From: an uncultured Marmoricola sp.
GTDB taxonomy: Bacteria; Actinomycetota; Actinomycetes; Propionibacteriales; Nocardioidaceae
Direction: 5' to 3'
Assembly (NCBI GenBank): GCA_937868455.1
Contig: CALMMO010000259.1
Coordinates: 1-7,959, forward strand
DNA: 7,959 nucleotides
Position numbers and translations under genes: made by a program. This document shows positions 1 through 7,292 of the stretch, in pieces; position 1 is the stretch's first letter, and each line of letters starts with the position of its first letter. The notes under the pieces were generated by a model that was given only the letters and a program-made list of their open reading frames with translations, was not told where the DNA came from and ran no database searches.

Positions 1-2340
1 TTCCAGCGGATGCGGGGCAAAGAGGTGTTTTACCCCATGGGTTGGGATGACAACGGTCTGCCGACTGAGCGCAGGGTGCAGAACTACTTCGGGGTGCGTT
101 GTGACCCGAGTTTGCCCTTCGACGCCGACTTCACTCCCCCGGCTAACCCTGACCCCAAGCGCCAGATCCCGATTTCTCGACCGAACTTCATCGCCTTGTG
201 CGAGCAGTTGGTCGAAGAGGACGAGAAGGCGTTTGAAAGTCTGTGGCGCACGCTGGGCCTCTCTGTTGACTGGAGCCAGACCTACACCACCATCGGACCC
301 AAGGCGACCAAGGTCAGCCAGACCGCGTTCTTGCGCAACTACGCACGCGGTGAGGCCTACCTCCAGGAGGCGCCGACCCTGTGGGATGTGACCTTCCAGA
401 CTGCGGTCGCACAGGCCGAACTCGAAGCGCGGGAATATTCAGGTCACTACCACCGGGTTGCTTTCCACGCCGCCGACGGTTCACCGATCTACATCGAGAC
501 CACCAGGCCCGAGCTGATTCCAGCCGTCGTGGCACTGATCGCTCACCCCGACGACGAGCGTTACAAGCCGCTGTTTGGCACCACCGTGACCTCCCCTGTC
601 TTTGGTGTCGAGGTGCCGGTGTTGGCGCATGAGGCGGCCGAGCCTGACAAGGGCGCTGGTATCGCGATGTGCTGCACCTTTGGCGACCTCACCGATGTGC
701 AGTGGTGGCGTGAACTTCAGCTGCCAGTGCGCACCGTGATCGGCCGCGACGGTCGTTTGCACCGTGAGACTCCTGCCTGGCTCAGCGATTGTGCCGATGT
801 GTACGCAAACCTGGCGGGCAAAACCACGTTCTCGGCTCGTGAAGCCATGGTGGCGATGCTGCGCGAGTCTGGTGACCTCGATGGCGAGCCAAAGCCGACC
901 CAGCGCATGACGAACTTCTTTGAGAAGGGCGACAAGCCGCTCGAAATCGTTTCCACGCGGCAGTGGTACATCCGCAACGGTGGTCGTGACTCTGACCTGC
1001 GTGCGGAGATGATCGAGCGCGGCGCCGAGATCGACTGGCTGCCCACACACATGAGGCACAGGTACGACAACTGGGTCGGCGGGCTCAACGGCGACTGGCT
1101 GATCTCGCGGCAACGCTTCTTTGGCATCGGGTTCCCGGTCTGGTACCCACTCAACGACGAAGCCGAGCCTGACTACGACCACCCACTGTTGCCCAGTGAG
1201 GCGGACCTGCCTATCGACCCCTCCACCGACGTTCCCGGAGGTTATGAGGAGTCTCAGCGCGGCAAGCCAGGCGGCTTCATCGGCGACCCCGACGTGATGG
1301 ACACCTGGGCGACCTCGTCACTGACTCCCCACATCGCCGGTGGTTGGGAGAGCGACCCCGACTTGTGGCAGCGGGTTTTCCCGATGGACCTGTGCACCCA
1401 CGCACACGACATCATCCGCACCTGGCTCTTTAGCCGCGTGGTGCGCGCTCACTTTGAAAACGGGGTCGCTCCGTGGTCACACGCGATGATCTCGGGCTTC
1501 ATCGTTGACCCTGATCGCAAGAAGATGAGCAAGTCCAAGGGCAACGTTGTGGTGCCCACGCACATCTTGGACACCTATGGCGCCGACGCGGTGCGTTGGC
1601 GTTCAGCCACCGCTCGACCCGGCTTGGACTCCCCCTTCGATGAGACTCAGATGAAGGTGGGGCGCCGCTTGGCTATGAAGGTGCTCAACGCCTCGAAGTT
1701 CGTCATCGGGTCGGTCAAGGCCGACAACCCTGACCCGTCGCTGGTGACCGAAGCCGTCGATCTAGCCATGTTGGCGGCGTTGCACGAGGTCGTGCGCAAG
1801 GCGACAGCCTCATTTGAGGCCTACGACTACACGACCGCGTTGGAAACAACCGAAAGCTTCTTCTGGGGCTTTTGCGATGACTACCTCGAGTTGGTCAAGG
1901 AACGCGCCTACGCCGAAGATGGCGGACCAGCCACCGAGTCGGCCAAGGCAGCCTTGGCCACGGCGTTGCATGTGCAGTTGCGTCTGCTAGCACCGTTTAT
2001 GCCCTACGCCACCGAAGAGGTCTGGTCGTGGTGGCAATCAGGCTCGGTTCACCGCCAAGAGTGGCCGACCGCACCCGAACGCGAGCCAGGCGACGCTTCC
2101 ATCCTGGCTGCGGTCTCGACTGCTCTGATGGGGATCCGTGGCGCGAAGTCACAAGCAAAGGTGTCGATGCGGGCCGAGTTGAGCCGGGTTGAAATCACTG
2201 GCCCGACGGGCTCAGTCAACGCGGCCAAAGCCGCAGCTGAGGACCTTCGCAAGGCTGGTCGAATCACCGGCGACTTGGTGTTCAGCGAAGGTGGCGACGA
2301 ACTGCGAGTGGTTGCCGAACTCGCCCCAGTCGAGGGCTAA
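1..2340 (+). CDS. valS: Valine--tRNA ligase, type 2 (archaeal-like), 5'-truncated by window edge
   Basis: Class I aminoacyl-tRNA synthetase that charges tRNA-Val with valine in the cytoplasm. The open frame continues to base 1 (FQR precedes the Met at base 10), so that Met is internal and about 80 N-terminal residues, including the HIGH motif, lie outside the window. Visible landmarks: [18 protein letters not shown] just after the HIGH region; CP1 editing domain with TTRPE (499-513) and [12 protein letters not shown]...DVQWW (652-708); TRQWYI (about 955-972); [16 protein letters not shown]; and the catalytic KMSKS loop (1522-1536). An anticodon-binding helical domain follows (about 1700-2250). 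The CCTFGD form of the editing motif, where E. coli-type ValRS has GTGAVKITPAHDPND, marks the type 2/archaeal subfamily, as does the C-terminus, which stops without the terminal coiled coil of type 1 enzymes. It ends at TAA, 10 bp from the convergent clpX stop. Family assignment is very secure; the subfamily call rests on remembered motifs. Confidence 0.97.
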   Translation, partial: FQRMRGKEVFYPMGWDDNGLPTERRVQNYFGVRCDPSLPFDADFTPPANPDPKRQIPISRPNFIALCEQLVEEDEKAFESLWRTLGLSVDWSQTYTTIGPKATKVSQTAFLRNYARGEAYLQEAPTLWDVTFQTAVAQAELEAREYSGHYHRVAFHAADGSPIYIETTRPELIPAVVALIAHPDDERYKPLFGTTVTSPVFGVEVPVLAHEAAEPDKGAGIAMCCTFGDLTDVQWWRELQLPVRTVIGRDGRLHRETPAWLSDCADVYANLAGKTTFSAREAMVAMLRESGDLDGEPKPTQRMTNFFEKGDKPLEIVSTRQWYIRNGGRDSDLRAEMIERGAEIDWLPTHMRHRYDNWVGGLNGDWLISRQRFFGIGFPVWYPLNDEAEPDYDHPLLPSEADLPIDPSTDVPGGYEESQRGKPGGFIGDPDVMDTWATSSLTPHIAGGWESDPDLWQRVFPMDLCTHAHDIIRTWLFSRVVRAHFENGVAPWSHAMISGFIVDPDRKKMSKSKGNVVVPTHILDTYGADAVRWRSATARPGLDSPFDETQMKVGRRLAMKVLNASKFVIGSVKADNPDPSLVTEAVDLAMLAALHEVVRKATASFEAYDYTTALETTESFFWGFCDDYLELVKERAYAEDGGPATESAKAALATALHVQLRLLAPFMPYATEEVWSWWQSGSVHRQEWPTAPEREPGDASILAAVSTALMGIRGAKSQAKVSMRAELSRVEITGPTGSVNAAKAAAEDLRKAGRITGDLVFSEGGDELRVVAELAPVEG

Positions 2341-2344
2341 GCGG

Positions 2345-2365
2345 GTCGGCTCAGGCCGACTTCTT
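2345..2365 (+). terminator. Hairpin terminator of valS overlapping the clpX stop codon
   Basis: Perfect 6-bp inverted repeat GTCGGC (2345-2350) and GCCGAC (2355-2360) with loop TCAG, followed on the plus strand by the T-rich TTCTT. It lies 5 bp after the valS TAA, so it fits an intrinsic terminator for valS. The loop holds the complement of the clpX TGA (2351-2353), and the right arm encodes the last clpX codons. On the minus strand it is followed by C-rich sequence, so termination of clpX here would be weaker or need a U-less mechanism. Confidence 0.6.
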
Positions 2366-3628
2366 GCCTTCGGTGCGCGTCACCAACGTGGGTGCCGCGC
2401 CGTTGCGCACGGTGTCTTCGGTGACGATTACCTTGGCGACATCGCCGCGTGAGGGCACGTCGTACATCACATTGAGCAGCACTTCTTCGATGATGGCGCG
2501 AAGCCCACGAGCACCGGTGCCTCGCTCCAACGCGTGCTCGGCGATCGCGTGCACGGCCGACTCGGTGAACTCGAGTTCGACGCCATCGAGCTCGAAAAGA
2601 CGTTGGTATTGCTTCACCAGCGCATTGCGAGGCTCGGTGAGAATCTGGATGAGCGCAGGCTCGTCGAGCTTGGCGACGTTGGCGATCAGCGGCAACCGAC
2701 CGATGAATTCGGGGATCAAGCCGAACTTCACCAAGTCTTCGGGCCGCACCTGAGCGAACATGGCATCGGCCTCGCGCTCGGCTGCATCTTTGATCTCAGC
2801 AGTGAAACCCAATGACTTCTTGCCAACACGCTGCTCGATGATGTGCTCGAGGCCTGCGAACGCGCCGCCCACGACGAACAAGATGTTGGTCGTGTCGATC
2901 TGGATGAACTCTTGATGCGGGTGCTTGCGACCACCTTGCGGCGGCACTGATGCGGTGGTGCCTTCAAGGATCTTGAGCAGAGCTTGCTGCACGCCCTCGC
3001 CAGAGACATCACGGGTGATCGATGGGTTTTCGGCCTTGCGGGCCACCTTGTCGATCTCGTCGATGTAGACGATGCCGGTCTCAGCCTTTTTGACGTCATA
3101 GTCAGCGGCTTGGATCAGCTTGAGCAAGATGTTCTCAACGTCTTCGCCGACATAGCCAGCCTCAGTCAATGCCGTGGCATCGGCGATCGCAAAGGGCACG
3201 TTGAGCATGCGGGCCAACGTTTGGGCGAGGTAGGTCTTGCCGCAACCGGTGGGACCGATCACCAAGATGTTGGACTTGGCGACCTCGACCAACTCGTCTT
3301 TGCTGTGGCGACCATTGCTGGCCTCTTTGGCTGATGCCTGCACTCGCTTGTAGTGGTTGTAGACCGCGACAGCCAATGACTTCTTGGCTGTCTCTTGGCC
3401 AATCACATAAGAGTTGAGGAAGTCGAAGATTTCACGTGGCTTGGGCAACTCCTCAAGACCGATCTCGCCGGCCTCGTTGAGCTCCTCCTCGATGATCTCG
3501 TTGCACAGCTCAATGCACTCATCGCAGATGTAGACCCCTGGGCCCGCAATGAGCTTCTTGACCTGCTTTTGGCTCTTGCCACAAAAGGAGCACTTGAGCA
3601 GGTCGCCACCGTCACCGATGCGTGCCAC
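2351..3628 (-). CDS. clpX: ATP-dependent Clp protease ATP-binding subunit ClpX
   Basis: Hexameric AAA+ unfoldase that recognises tagged or native substrates and threads them into ClpP. It has 425 aa, the usual family length. N-terminal zinc domain: C13, C16, C35, C38. Walker A GPTGCGKT (125-132); pore-1 loop GYVGED (158-163); Walker B IVYIDEID (186-193); pore-2 RKAEN (197-201); arginine finger region IPEFIGRLP (305-313); sensor II GARGL (372-376). The ClpP-docking loop reads LGF (273-275) rather than the enterobacterial IGF, as I recall from mycobacteria. The start is GTG at 3628: an in-frame TGA lies at 3647-3649 with no other good start between, and GAGGGGAGA (3637-3645) sits 8 nt upstream as ribosome binding site. 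[20 protein letters not shown] matches the conserved actinobacterial N-terminus. It is co-directional with clpP2, 103 bp downstream of it, so it may be part of the same transcript or have its own promoter. Confidence 0.98.
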   Translation of the reverse strand: MARIGDGGDLLKCSFCGKSQKQVKKLIAGPGVYICDECIELCNEIIEEELNEAGEIGLEELPKPREIFDFLNSYVIGQETAKKSLAVAVYNHYKRVQASAKEASNGRHSKDELVEVAKSNILVIGPTGCGKTYLAQTLARMLNVPFAIADATALTEAGYVGEDVENILLKLIQAADYDVKKAETGIVYIDEIDKVARKAENPSITRDVSGEGVQQALLKILEGTTASVPPQGGRKHPHQEFIQIDTTNILFVVGGAFAGLEHIIEQRVGKKSLGFTAEIKDAAEREADAMFAQVRPEDLVKFGLIPEFIGRLPLIANVAKLDEPALIQILTEPRNALVKQYQRLFELDGVELEFTESAVHAIAEHALERGTGARGLRAIIEEVLLNVMYDVPSRGDVAKVIVTEDTVRNGAAPTLVTRTEGKKSA

Positions 3629-3636
3629 AGAAATCG

Positions 3637-3656
3637 TCTCCCCTCGTCATGCATGA
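3637..3656 (-). promoter_or_regulatory. clpX ribosome binding site and adjacent palindrome
   Basis: On the minus strand GAGGGGAGA (3645 to 3637) is a strong Shine-Dalgarno element 8 nt before the clpX GTG. Directly upstream is a perfect 10-bp palindrome TCATGCATGA (3647-3656). The palindrome also supplies an ATG at 3650, out of frame with clpX, that would give a 12-codon reading frame ([12 protein letters not shown]) ending inside clpX. The SD is clear; any regulatory role of the palindrome or upstream frame is conjecture. The rest of the 3629-3731 spacer shows no convincing -35/-10 pair. Confidence 0.55.
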
Positions 3657-3731
3657 ACCAATAGCGTCTAGACCGTAACTGCTTGCACCCCTGAAATCCG
3701 GGTACGACGCACCCACGGCTAGTCGCACCAC

Positions 3732-4334
3732 CTAGATCAGTGCCGCCTTGCGCGACTCAAGAACCGCGTCAATCAGGCCGTATTCGACAGCTCCCTCAGC
3801 AGTCAGGATCTTGTCGCGCTCAATGTCTCGACTGACGTCTTCCATCGATCGGCCGCTGTGCTCAGCGATCATCTTCTCCAGCGTCTCGCGCATCCGCAGG
3901 ATCTCGTTGGCCTGAATCTCAATGTCTGAGGATTGGCCGTAGGTGCCTTCGGTGTAGGGCTGGTGAATCAGGATGCGGCTGTTGGGCAGAGCAAGACGCT
4001 TGCCAGGCGCGCCGGCTGCCAACAAGATCGCGGCTGCCGAGGCTGCCTGCCCCAAGCACACGGTCTGCACGTCAGGCTTGATGAAGCGCATCGTGTCGTA
4101 GATCGCGGTCATCGCGGTAAACGATCCGCCTGGAGAGTTGATGTAGATCTGGATGTCGCGCTCGGGGTCCATCGACTCCAGGCACATCAGCTGAGCCATC
4201 ACCGCGTTAGCGATGTCGTCGCTGATCGGAGTGCCCAAGAAGATGATGCGCTCTTCGAAGAGCTTGGCGTAGGGGTCGATGCGGCGGATGCCGTAGGAAG
4301 TGCGCTCTTCCCACTGAGGGATGTAGTAGTTCAT
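3732..4334 (-). CDS. clpP2: ATP-dependent Clp protease proteolytic subunit ClpP2
   Basis: Serine peptidase subunit of the Clp protease. In Actinomycetota whose Clp system is known, one ring of seven ClpP1 and one of seven ClpP2 form the active tetradecamer, and ClpX docks on the ClpP2 face. It has 200 aa. The catalytic triad is intact: S99 in GQAASAA, H124 in LIHQP, D174 in ERDK. The segment [14 protein letters not shown] and the C-terminal [10 protein letters not shown] resemble mycobacterial ClpP2 more than ClpP1, hence the paralogue assignment. The ATG at 4334 begins 3 bp after the clpP1 TAA, and its AAGGA ribosome binding site (4342-4346, spacing 7 nt) lies within the last clpP1 codons. 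This arrangement indicates translational coupling and balanced synthesis of the two subunits. Confidence 0.97.
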   Translation of the reverse strand: MNYYIPQWEERTSYGIRRIDPYAKLFEERIIFLGTPISDDIANAVMAQLMCLESMDPERDIQIYINSPGGSFTAMTAIYDTMRFIKPDVQTVCLGQAASAAAILLAAGAPGKRLALPNSRILIHQPYTEGTYGQSSDIEIQANEILRMRETLEKMIAEHSGRSMEDVSRDIERDKILTAEGAVEYGLIDAVLESRKAALI

Positions 4335-4337
4335 CGC

Positions 4338-4973
4338 TTAGTCCTTGAGTCCGTGTGCGGGTCGACCTTCGTCAGCTGCCTCGCGTGCGCTGGTGACGAC
4401 CTGGTCAATGAATCCATAGTCTTTGGCCTGCTCAGCGGTGAACCAGCGATCGCGATCGGCGTCTTGCTCAACCTGCTCGAGTGGCTGCCCGGTGTGCTGG
4501 GAGATCAGTTCGAAAAGAACCTTCTTGATGTGCAGCGATTGCTGAGCCTGGATCTTGATGTCTGAGGCTGAACCGCCCATGCCACCTGAAGGCTGGTGCA
4601 TCATGATGCGCGCGTGCGGCAGGGCGTAACGCTTGCCAGGGGTGCCGGCGCAGAGCAGGAACTGTCCCATCGAGGCAGCCAGGCCCATCGCCACAGTCGC
4701 CACATCGTTGGGGATGTAGTTCATCGTGTCGTAGATCGCCATGCCGGAGTCGACCGATCCGCCAGGTGAGTTGATGTGCAAGAAGATGTCGGCCTCAGGA
4801 TCTTCGGCAGAGAGCAGCAGCATCTGGGCACAGATGGCATTGGCGTTTTGGTCGCGCACTTCAGAACCCAAAAAGATGATGCGTTCTTTAAGCAGTCGCT
4901 GATAAATGTGGTCGTCGAGCCCGTAGGTCGGCACACCGCCGCCGCTGGCTTGGATGTTGTTGAAGTCGGTCAC
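4338..4973 (-). CDS. clpP1: ATP-dependent Clp protease proteolytic subunit ClpP1
   Basis: Partner ring subunit of the mixed ClpP1P2 protease. It has 211 aa. Triad: S101 in LAASMGQ, H126 in MMHQP, D175 in DRDRW. The block [18 protein letters not shown] and [12 protein letters not shown] match the mycobacterial ClpP1 type. Residues 1-20 ([20 protein letters not shown]) are the likely processed, flexible N-terminus; after the core there is a polar tail ending AHGLKD. The start is GTG at 4973. Reading upstream in frame gives only GGC CAT GGT TAT GGC CTT TCT-type codons back to a TGA at 4998-5000, so no earlier start exists. No Shine-Dalgarno sequence precedes the GTG; see the leaderless-transcript candidate just upstream. 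First gene of the clpP1-clpP2 pair. Confidence 0.96.
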   Translation of the reverse strand: MTDFNNIQASGGGVPTYGLDDHIYQRLLKERIIFLGSEVRDQNANAICAQMLLLSAEDPEADIFLHINSPGGSVDSGMAIYDTMNYIPNDVATVAMGLAASMGQFLLCAGTPGKRYALPHARIMMHQPSGGMGGSASDIKIQAQQSLHIKKVLFELISQHTGQPLEQVEQDADRDRWFTAEQAKDYGFIDQVVTSAREAADEGRPAHGLKD

Positions 4974-4979
4974 GCCATG

Positions 4980-4985
4980 ACCATA
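4980..4985 (-). promoter_or_regulatory. clpP1: Candidate clpP1 -10 element for a leaderless transcript
   Basis: TATGGT on the minus strand (4985 to 4980) fits the actinobacterial TANNNT -10 form. If it occupies -12 to -7, +1 falls at 4973, which is the G of the clpP1 GTG codon. This would explain why no ribosome binding site is visible. The -35 region is poor: the best hexamers, GTGGAA or TGGAAC near 5002-5008, match only 3 of 6, as expected of an activator-dependent promoter. An alternative -10, CATAGT (5016 to 5011), would start transcription nearer 5004. Positional inference only. Confidence 0.35.
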
Positions 4986-5022
4986 GCCAAGAGATCGTCA
5001 GGTTCCACGCACTATGGCCCGG

Positions 5023-5040
5023 TGTTCGCCGCAGGCGTAC
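5023..5040 (+). promoter_or_regulatory. Candidate ClgR operator upstream of clpP1
   Basis: GTTCGC (5024-5029), 5 bp, then GCG (5035-5037) matches the GTTCGC-N5-GCG pattern I recall for Streptomyces ClgR. The 18 bp 5023-5040 agree with 13 of the 14 informative positions of the Corynebacterium consensus WNNWCGCYNANRGCGWWS; the one mismatch is C for the central A. The core is a dyad, CGCC-GCA-GGCG. ClgR is a transcriptional activator that raises clpP1P2 and other clp genes in response to protein damage and is itself a Clp substrate in several actinobacteria. The centre is about 59 bp upstream of the clpP1 GTG, a typical class I activator distance if the transcript is leaderless. A 10-bp palindrome GGCGTACGCC (5034-5043) overlaps the right half. 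No clgR gene is in the window. Confidence 0.55.
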
Positions 5041-5049
5041 GCCGACCGC

Positions 5050-5889
5050 TCAGCAGACGTTTGCGATGAACTGTGCGGTTTGCACCGCGCCCAAACGCGG
5101 GATGCTGGTTCCGGTAGTTCCCGAGCAAGTGAGTCCGTCCCATGTGCACGGACTGGGCACGGTGTAGCCACTGGGATAGGTGGTGACGTTGTCAGCACCT
5201 GTCTTGCTCAACACGATGCTCCACTGCACTGGGGGGTAACAGGACTGAAGCCCAGACTTCGAGATGAAGACATGCGGAAGGCGACCGGTGCTGTTGATTG
5301 AGTTCGGGTAGCGACGAGCGGCCTGGTAGCTCAAACCTGAGGTTCCTGCTGAGGCGGCACCGGTCACTGTGGCGCCGCTGATGGAAATCGTTGAAGCAGG
5401 CCGCAAGGTGAAGGTGTCGTTCCAAATGCTGGCGGCACAGAAGCTGCCGACGTACGCCTGATTGAACGTGATGACGACCGTGAAACTCTGGCTGCCCGTC
5501 AACGCGGTTCCCCGCGCGGGTGAGTAGGAGATGTACCAAGGTCCGGCGGTGCTGGTCACTGAGTACCCAGCCGGATACTCGTTGGTTGGCACGTCCCACC
5601 CGGTGAGGCCATCGGGATTGGTCGAGGGATCGACGATGACGGTGAACTTCACCACCGTGCCAGCAGGGATAGTGCCGGTGTCAGAAGTGACACCCCAATA
5701 GATGCTGTGGGTTTGATAGTTGACGGTGCCCGAGCCATAAAACAGCTTGCACACGTTGCCGGTGATCACCGCCGACGACGCCGCCAGCGATGGTGCCGCA
5801 GTGCTCATGACGACTGTTGGCACCGCCCAGAGCGCTCCGGTTGCGACCTGCCGGCGCGACGCAGCGCCAACTTGACGTGTTTCCCCCAT
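5050..5889 (-). CDS. Predicted Tat-exported, cysteine-containing secreted protein of unknown function
   Basis: I do not recognise a family. The 279-aa product starts at ATG 5889 with a strong GGGGAGGGGA ribosome binding site (5894-5903; GGAGG 7 nt from the ATG). The N-terminus has SRRQVA (11-16), then a hydrophobic stretch GALWAVPTVVMSTA and a small-residue region SLAAS with likely cleavage near residue 36; this is the actinobacterial twin-arginine layout, though Sec export is not excluded. The mature part is rich in T, S, G, V and Y, has alternating hydrophobic segments such as VVKFTVIVDPS and SFTVVITFNQ, and looks like an all-beta, Ig-like secreted protein. There are six cysteines (47, 151, 217, 248, 255, 279), the last being the final residue. 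Y-P-[AS]-G-Y-[ST]-V occurs twice (105-111, 238-244). No LPXTG anchor, lipobox or catalytic motif is visible. It lies between tig and clpP1 on the same strand, where these genes are usually adjacent, so it is probably a lineage-specific insertion rather than part of the Clp machinery. Confidence 0.85.
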   Translation of the reverse strand: MGETRQVGAASRRQVATGALWAVPTVVMSTAAPSLAASSAVITGNVCKLFYGSGTVNYQTHSIYWGVTSDTGTIPAGTVVKFTVIVDPSTNPDGLTGWDVPTNEYPAGYSVTSTAGPWYISYSPARGTALTGSQSFTVVITFNQAYVGSFCAASIWNDTFTLRPASTISISGATVTGAASAGTSGLSYQAARRYPNSINSTGRLPHVFISKSGLQSCYPPVQWSIVLSKTGADNVTTYPSGYTVPSPCTWDGLTCSGTTGTSIPRLGAVQTAQFIANVC

Positions 5890-5914
5890 TTTGTCCCCTC
5901 CCCAGGTTGGGGTG

Positions 5915-5923
5915 AGGCTATCA
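5915..5923 (-). promoter_or_regulatory. Candidate extended -10 promoter of the secreted-protein gene
   Basis: TGATAGCCT on the minus strand (5923 to 5915) fits the extended -10 pattern TGnTAnnnT common in actinobacteria. Transcription would begin near 5908 and give a leader of about 19 nt that keeps the full GGGGAGGGGA ribosome binding site. No good -35 lies at the usual distance (CTGACC is 20 bp upstream), which extended -10 promoters tolerate. Together with the hairpin after tig, this suggests the gene is transcribed separately from tig. Confidence 0.35.
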
Positions 5924-5945
5924 ATGCGTCGACTTTGCTTGGTCA

Positions 5946-5963
5946 GCGGCCTCTAAGGGCCGC
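5946..5963 (-). terminator. Hairpin immediately after tig, possible U-less terminator
   Basis: Perfect 6-bp inverted repeat GCGGCC (5946-5951) and GGCCGC (5958-5963) with a 6-nt loop, starting 3 nt after the tig TGA on the minus strand. All stem pairs are G-C. The sequence after it (TGACCAAGC) has no T tract, so it would be an I-shaped terminator of the kind proposed for actinobacteria, or a 3'-end stabilising hairpin. Confidence 0.45.
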
Positions 5964-5966
5964 AGG

Positions 5967-7292
5967 TCACTCGTCGGTGGCGACCGCTTCGCCCAAATCG
6001 ACGGCGTTGCCGGAGGCGTCTTTGACACTGGCTGCTGCGACCACAACACCGAGCGCCTTGCCGCGCACGATCTCGGCAACAAGTTCGGGGATGTGGTTGT
6101 GCTCCACCATGTGCTTGACGAACTCGTTGGGGTCTTGGCCCGACTGCTGAGCGCGCGTCCACAGCGCTTCGCTCAACTCGTTCTCTTCGACGTTGATCTC
6201 TTCTTTCTTAGCGATCTCATCGAGGATGAACTGAGCAGCGATTCCGTCGCGGACCTGCTTTTCGATCTCGCCGTCAAACTCGTCTTCGGTCTGCTTTTGG
6301 TTATCGAGGTACTGCTGGAGGGTCATGCCCGCCCAGCCCAACTGCCGCTCAACGTCTGCACGACGCGACTCGACCTGGCTAGCCAGCAAACCGTCGGGCA
6401 CTGGCACGTCGACGCCATCGAGCAACTTCTCCAAAACTGCGTCACGGGCCTCGTTGGCCTGCTCAGTGCGCTTGGCGCTCTCAAGGCGAGTGCGTACGTC
6501 GGCGGTGAGTTCTTCGATGGTGTCGAACTCCGAAGCGGTCTGGGCGAACTCCTCATCGAGTTCGGGCAGCACCTGCTCCTTCACAGCGTTGACCGTGACC
6601 GAGACATCAACGTCTTGGCCCTCAAGTTCGCCGCCGAGCAGTTGGGAAACGAAAGTCTTTGAGTCACCAGCAGACATGCCGGTCAAGGCCTCGTCGATGC
6701 CAGGCAGCATGCCGCCGCGGCCAACCTTGTAGCTAAATCCGGCAATCTCGCCACCTTCGACAGCCTCGCCGTCGTGGGTGGCTGCGAGGTCGATGCTTAC
6801 GAAGTCGCCGTCGGCTGCAGCGCGCTCCACGTCGTTGAGAGTTGCAAAGCGCTCGCGCAAGGCGGCTAGGTCGGCGTCGACCTCATCGTCGGAGACACTG
6901 ACGTCAGAGACGCTGACCTCAAGGCCTTCGTAGTTAGGCAATTCGATGGTGGGCTGCACGTCGACCTCAGCGGTGAACTCGATGACCTCGCCGTCCTCGA
7001 ACTTGGTCACCTCAATCTCCGGCTGAGCCAGCGGCACCAAGGAGTGCTCGCGCAACGCGTCGACGTAGAACTGCGGCACGGCCTCGTTGATGGCCTGGTC
7101 GAGCACGGCACCGCGGCCGACCTGACGGTCGATGACCGCAGCGGGCACCTTGCCGCGACGGAACCCTGGGACGTTGATCTGCTTGGCGATGGCTTTGTAG
7201 GCCTCATCAAGCATCGGCTTCAACTCCTCAAAGGGCACCTCGATGGTCAGCTTGGCCCGAGTGGGGTTCAAGGTCTCGACGGTGCTCTTCAC
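5967..7292 (-). CDS. tig: Trigger factor, ribosome-associated chaperone and peptidyl-prolyl isomerase
   Basis: Binds the ribosome near the peptide exit and shields and folds nascent chains. It has 441 aa, close to the usual family size. N-terminal ribosome-binding domain (about 1-115) with the signature GFRRGKVP at 43-50; FKBP-type isomerase domain (about 155-245) from GDFVSIDLAATHDG to DVSVTVNAVKEQ, including the loop KVGRGGMLPGIDEALTGM; then the acidic, helical C-terminal chaperone domain with the junction ELDEEFAQTASEFDTIEEL. I chose GTG 7292 as start: VKSTVETLNPTR matches the conserved beginning (mycobacterial VKSTVEQLSPTR) and AAGGAG (7299-7304) lies 6 nt upstream. The open frame extends to an ATG at 7364, but those 24 extra residues are unlike any trigger factor and lack a good ribosome binding site. 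It lies downstream of two tRNA genes. Its usual neighbour clpP1 is separated from it by the secreted-protein gene. Confidence 0.97.
   Translation of the reverse strand: MKSTVETLNPTRAKLTIEVPFEELKPMLDEAYKAIAKQINVPGFRRGKVPAAVIDRQVGRGAVLDQAINEAVPQFYVDALREHSLVPLAQPEIEVTKFEDGEVIEFTAEVDVQPTIELPNYEGLEVSVSDVSVSDDEVDADLAALRERFATLNDVERAAADGDFVSIDLAATHDGEAVEGGEIAGFSYKVGRGGMLPGIDEALTGMSAGDSKTFVSQLLGGELEGQDVDVSVTVNAVKEQVLPELDEEFAQTASEFDTIEELTADVRTRLESAKRTEQANEARDAVLEKLLDGVDVPVPDGLLASQVESRRADVERQLGWAGMTLQQYLDNQKQTEDEFDGEIEKQVRDGIAAQFILDEIAKKEEINVEENELSEALWTRAQQSGQDPNEFVKHMVEHNHIPELVAEIVRGKALGVVVAAASVKDASGNAVDLGEAVATDE

Noticed and set aside
481..1182. 233-aa open frame on the minus strand opposite valS
   Set aside because: Shadow of the valS coding frame in G+C-rich DNA; no recognisable motif and no ribosome binding site, while valS is beyond doubt.
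3933..4565. 210-aa open frame on the plus strand opposite clpP2 and clpP1
   Set aside because: It crosses the boundary of two certain genes on the other strand and has no family features; mirror-frame artefact of third-position G/C.
5894..5917. Hairpin that would hide the ribosome binding site of the secreted-protein gene (CCTC/GAGG plus CCC/GGG)
   Set aside because: It could form only in readthrough RNA; a transcript from the local extended -10 would start inside its left arm.
6093..6662. 189-aa open frame on the plus strand opposite tig
   Set aside because: Low-complexity leucine/valine-rich translation typical of the antisense of an acidic, helical protein; no start signal.
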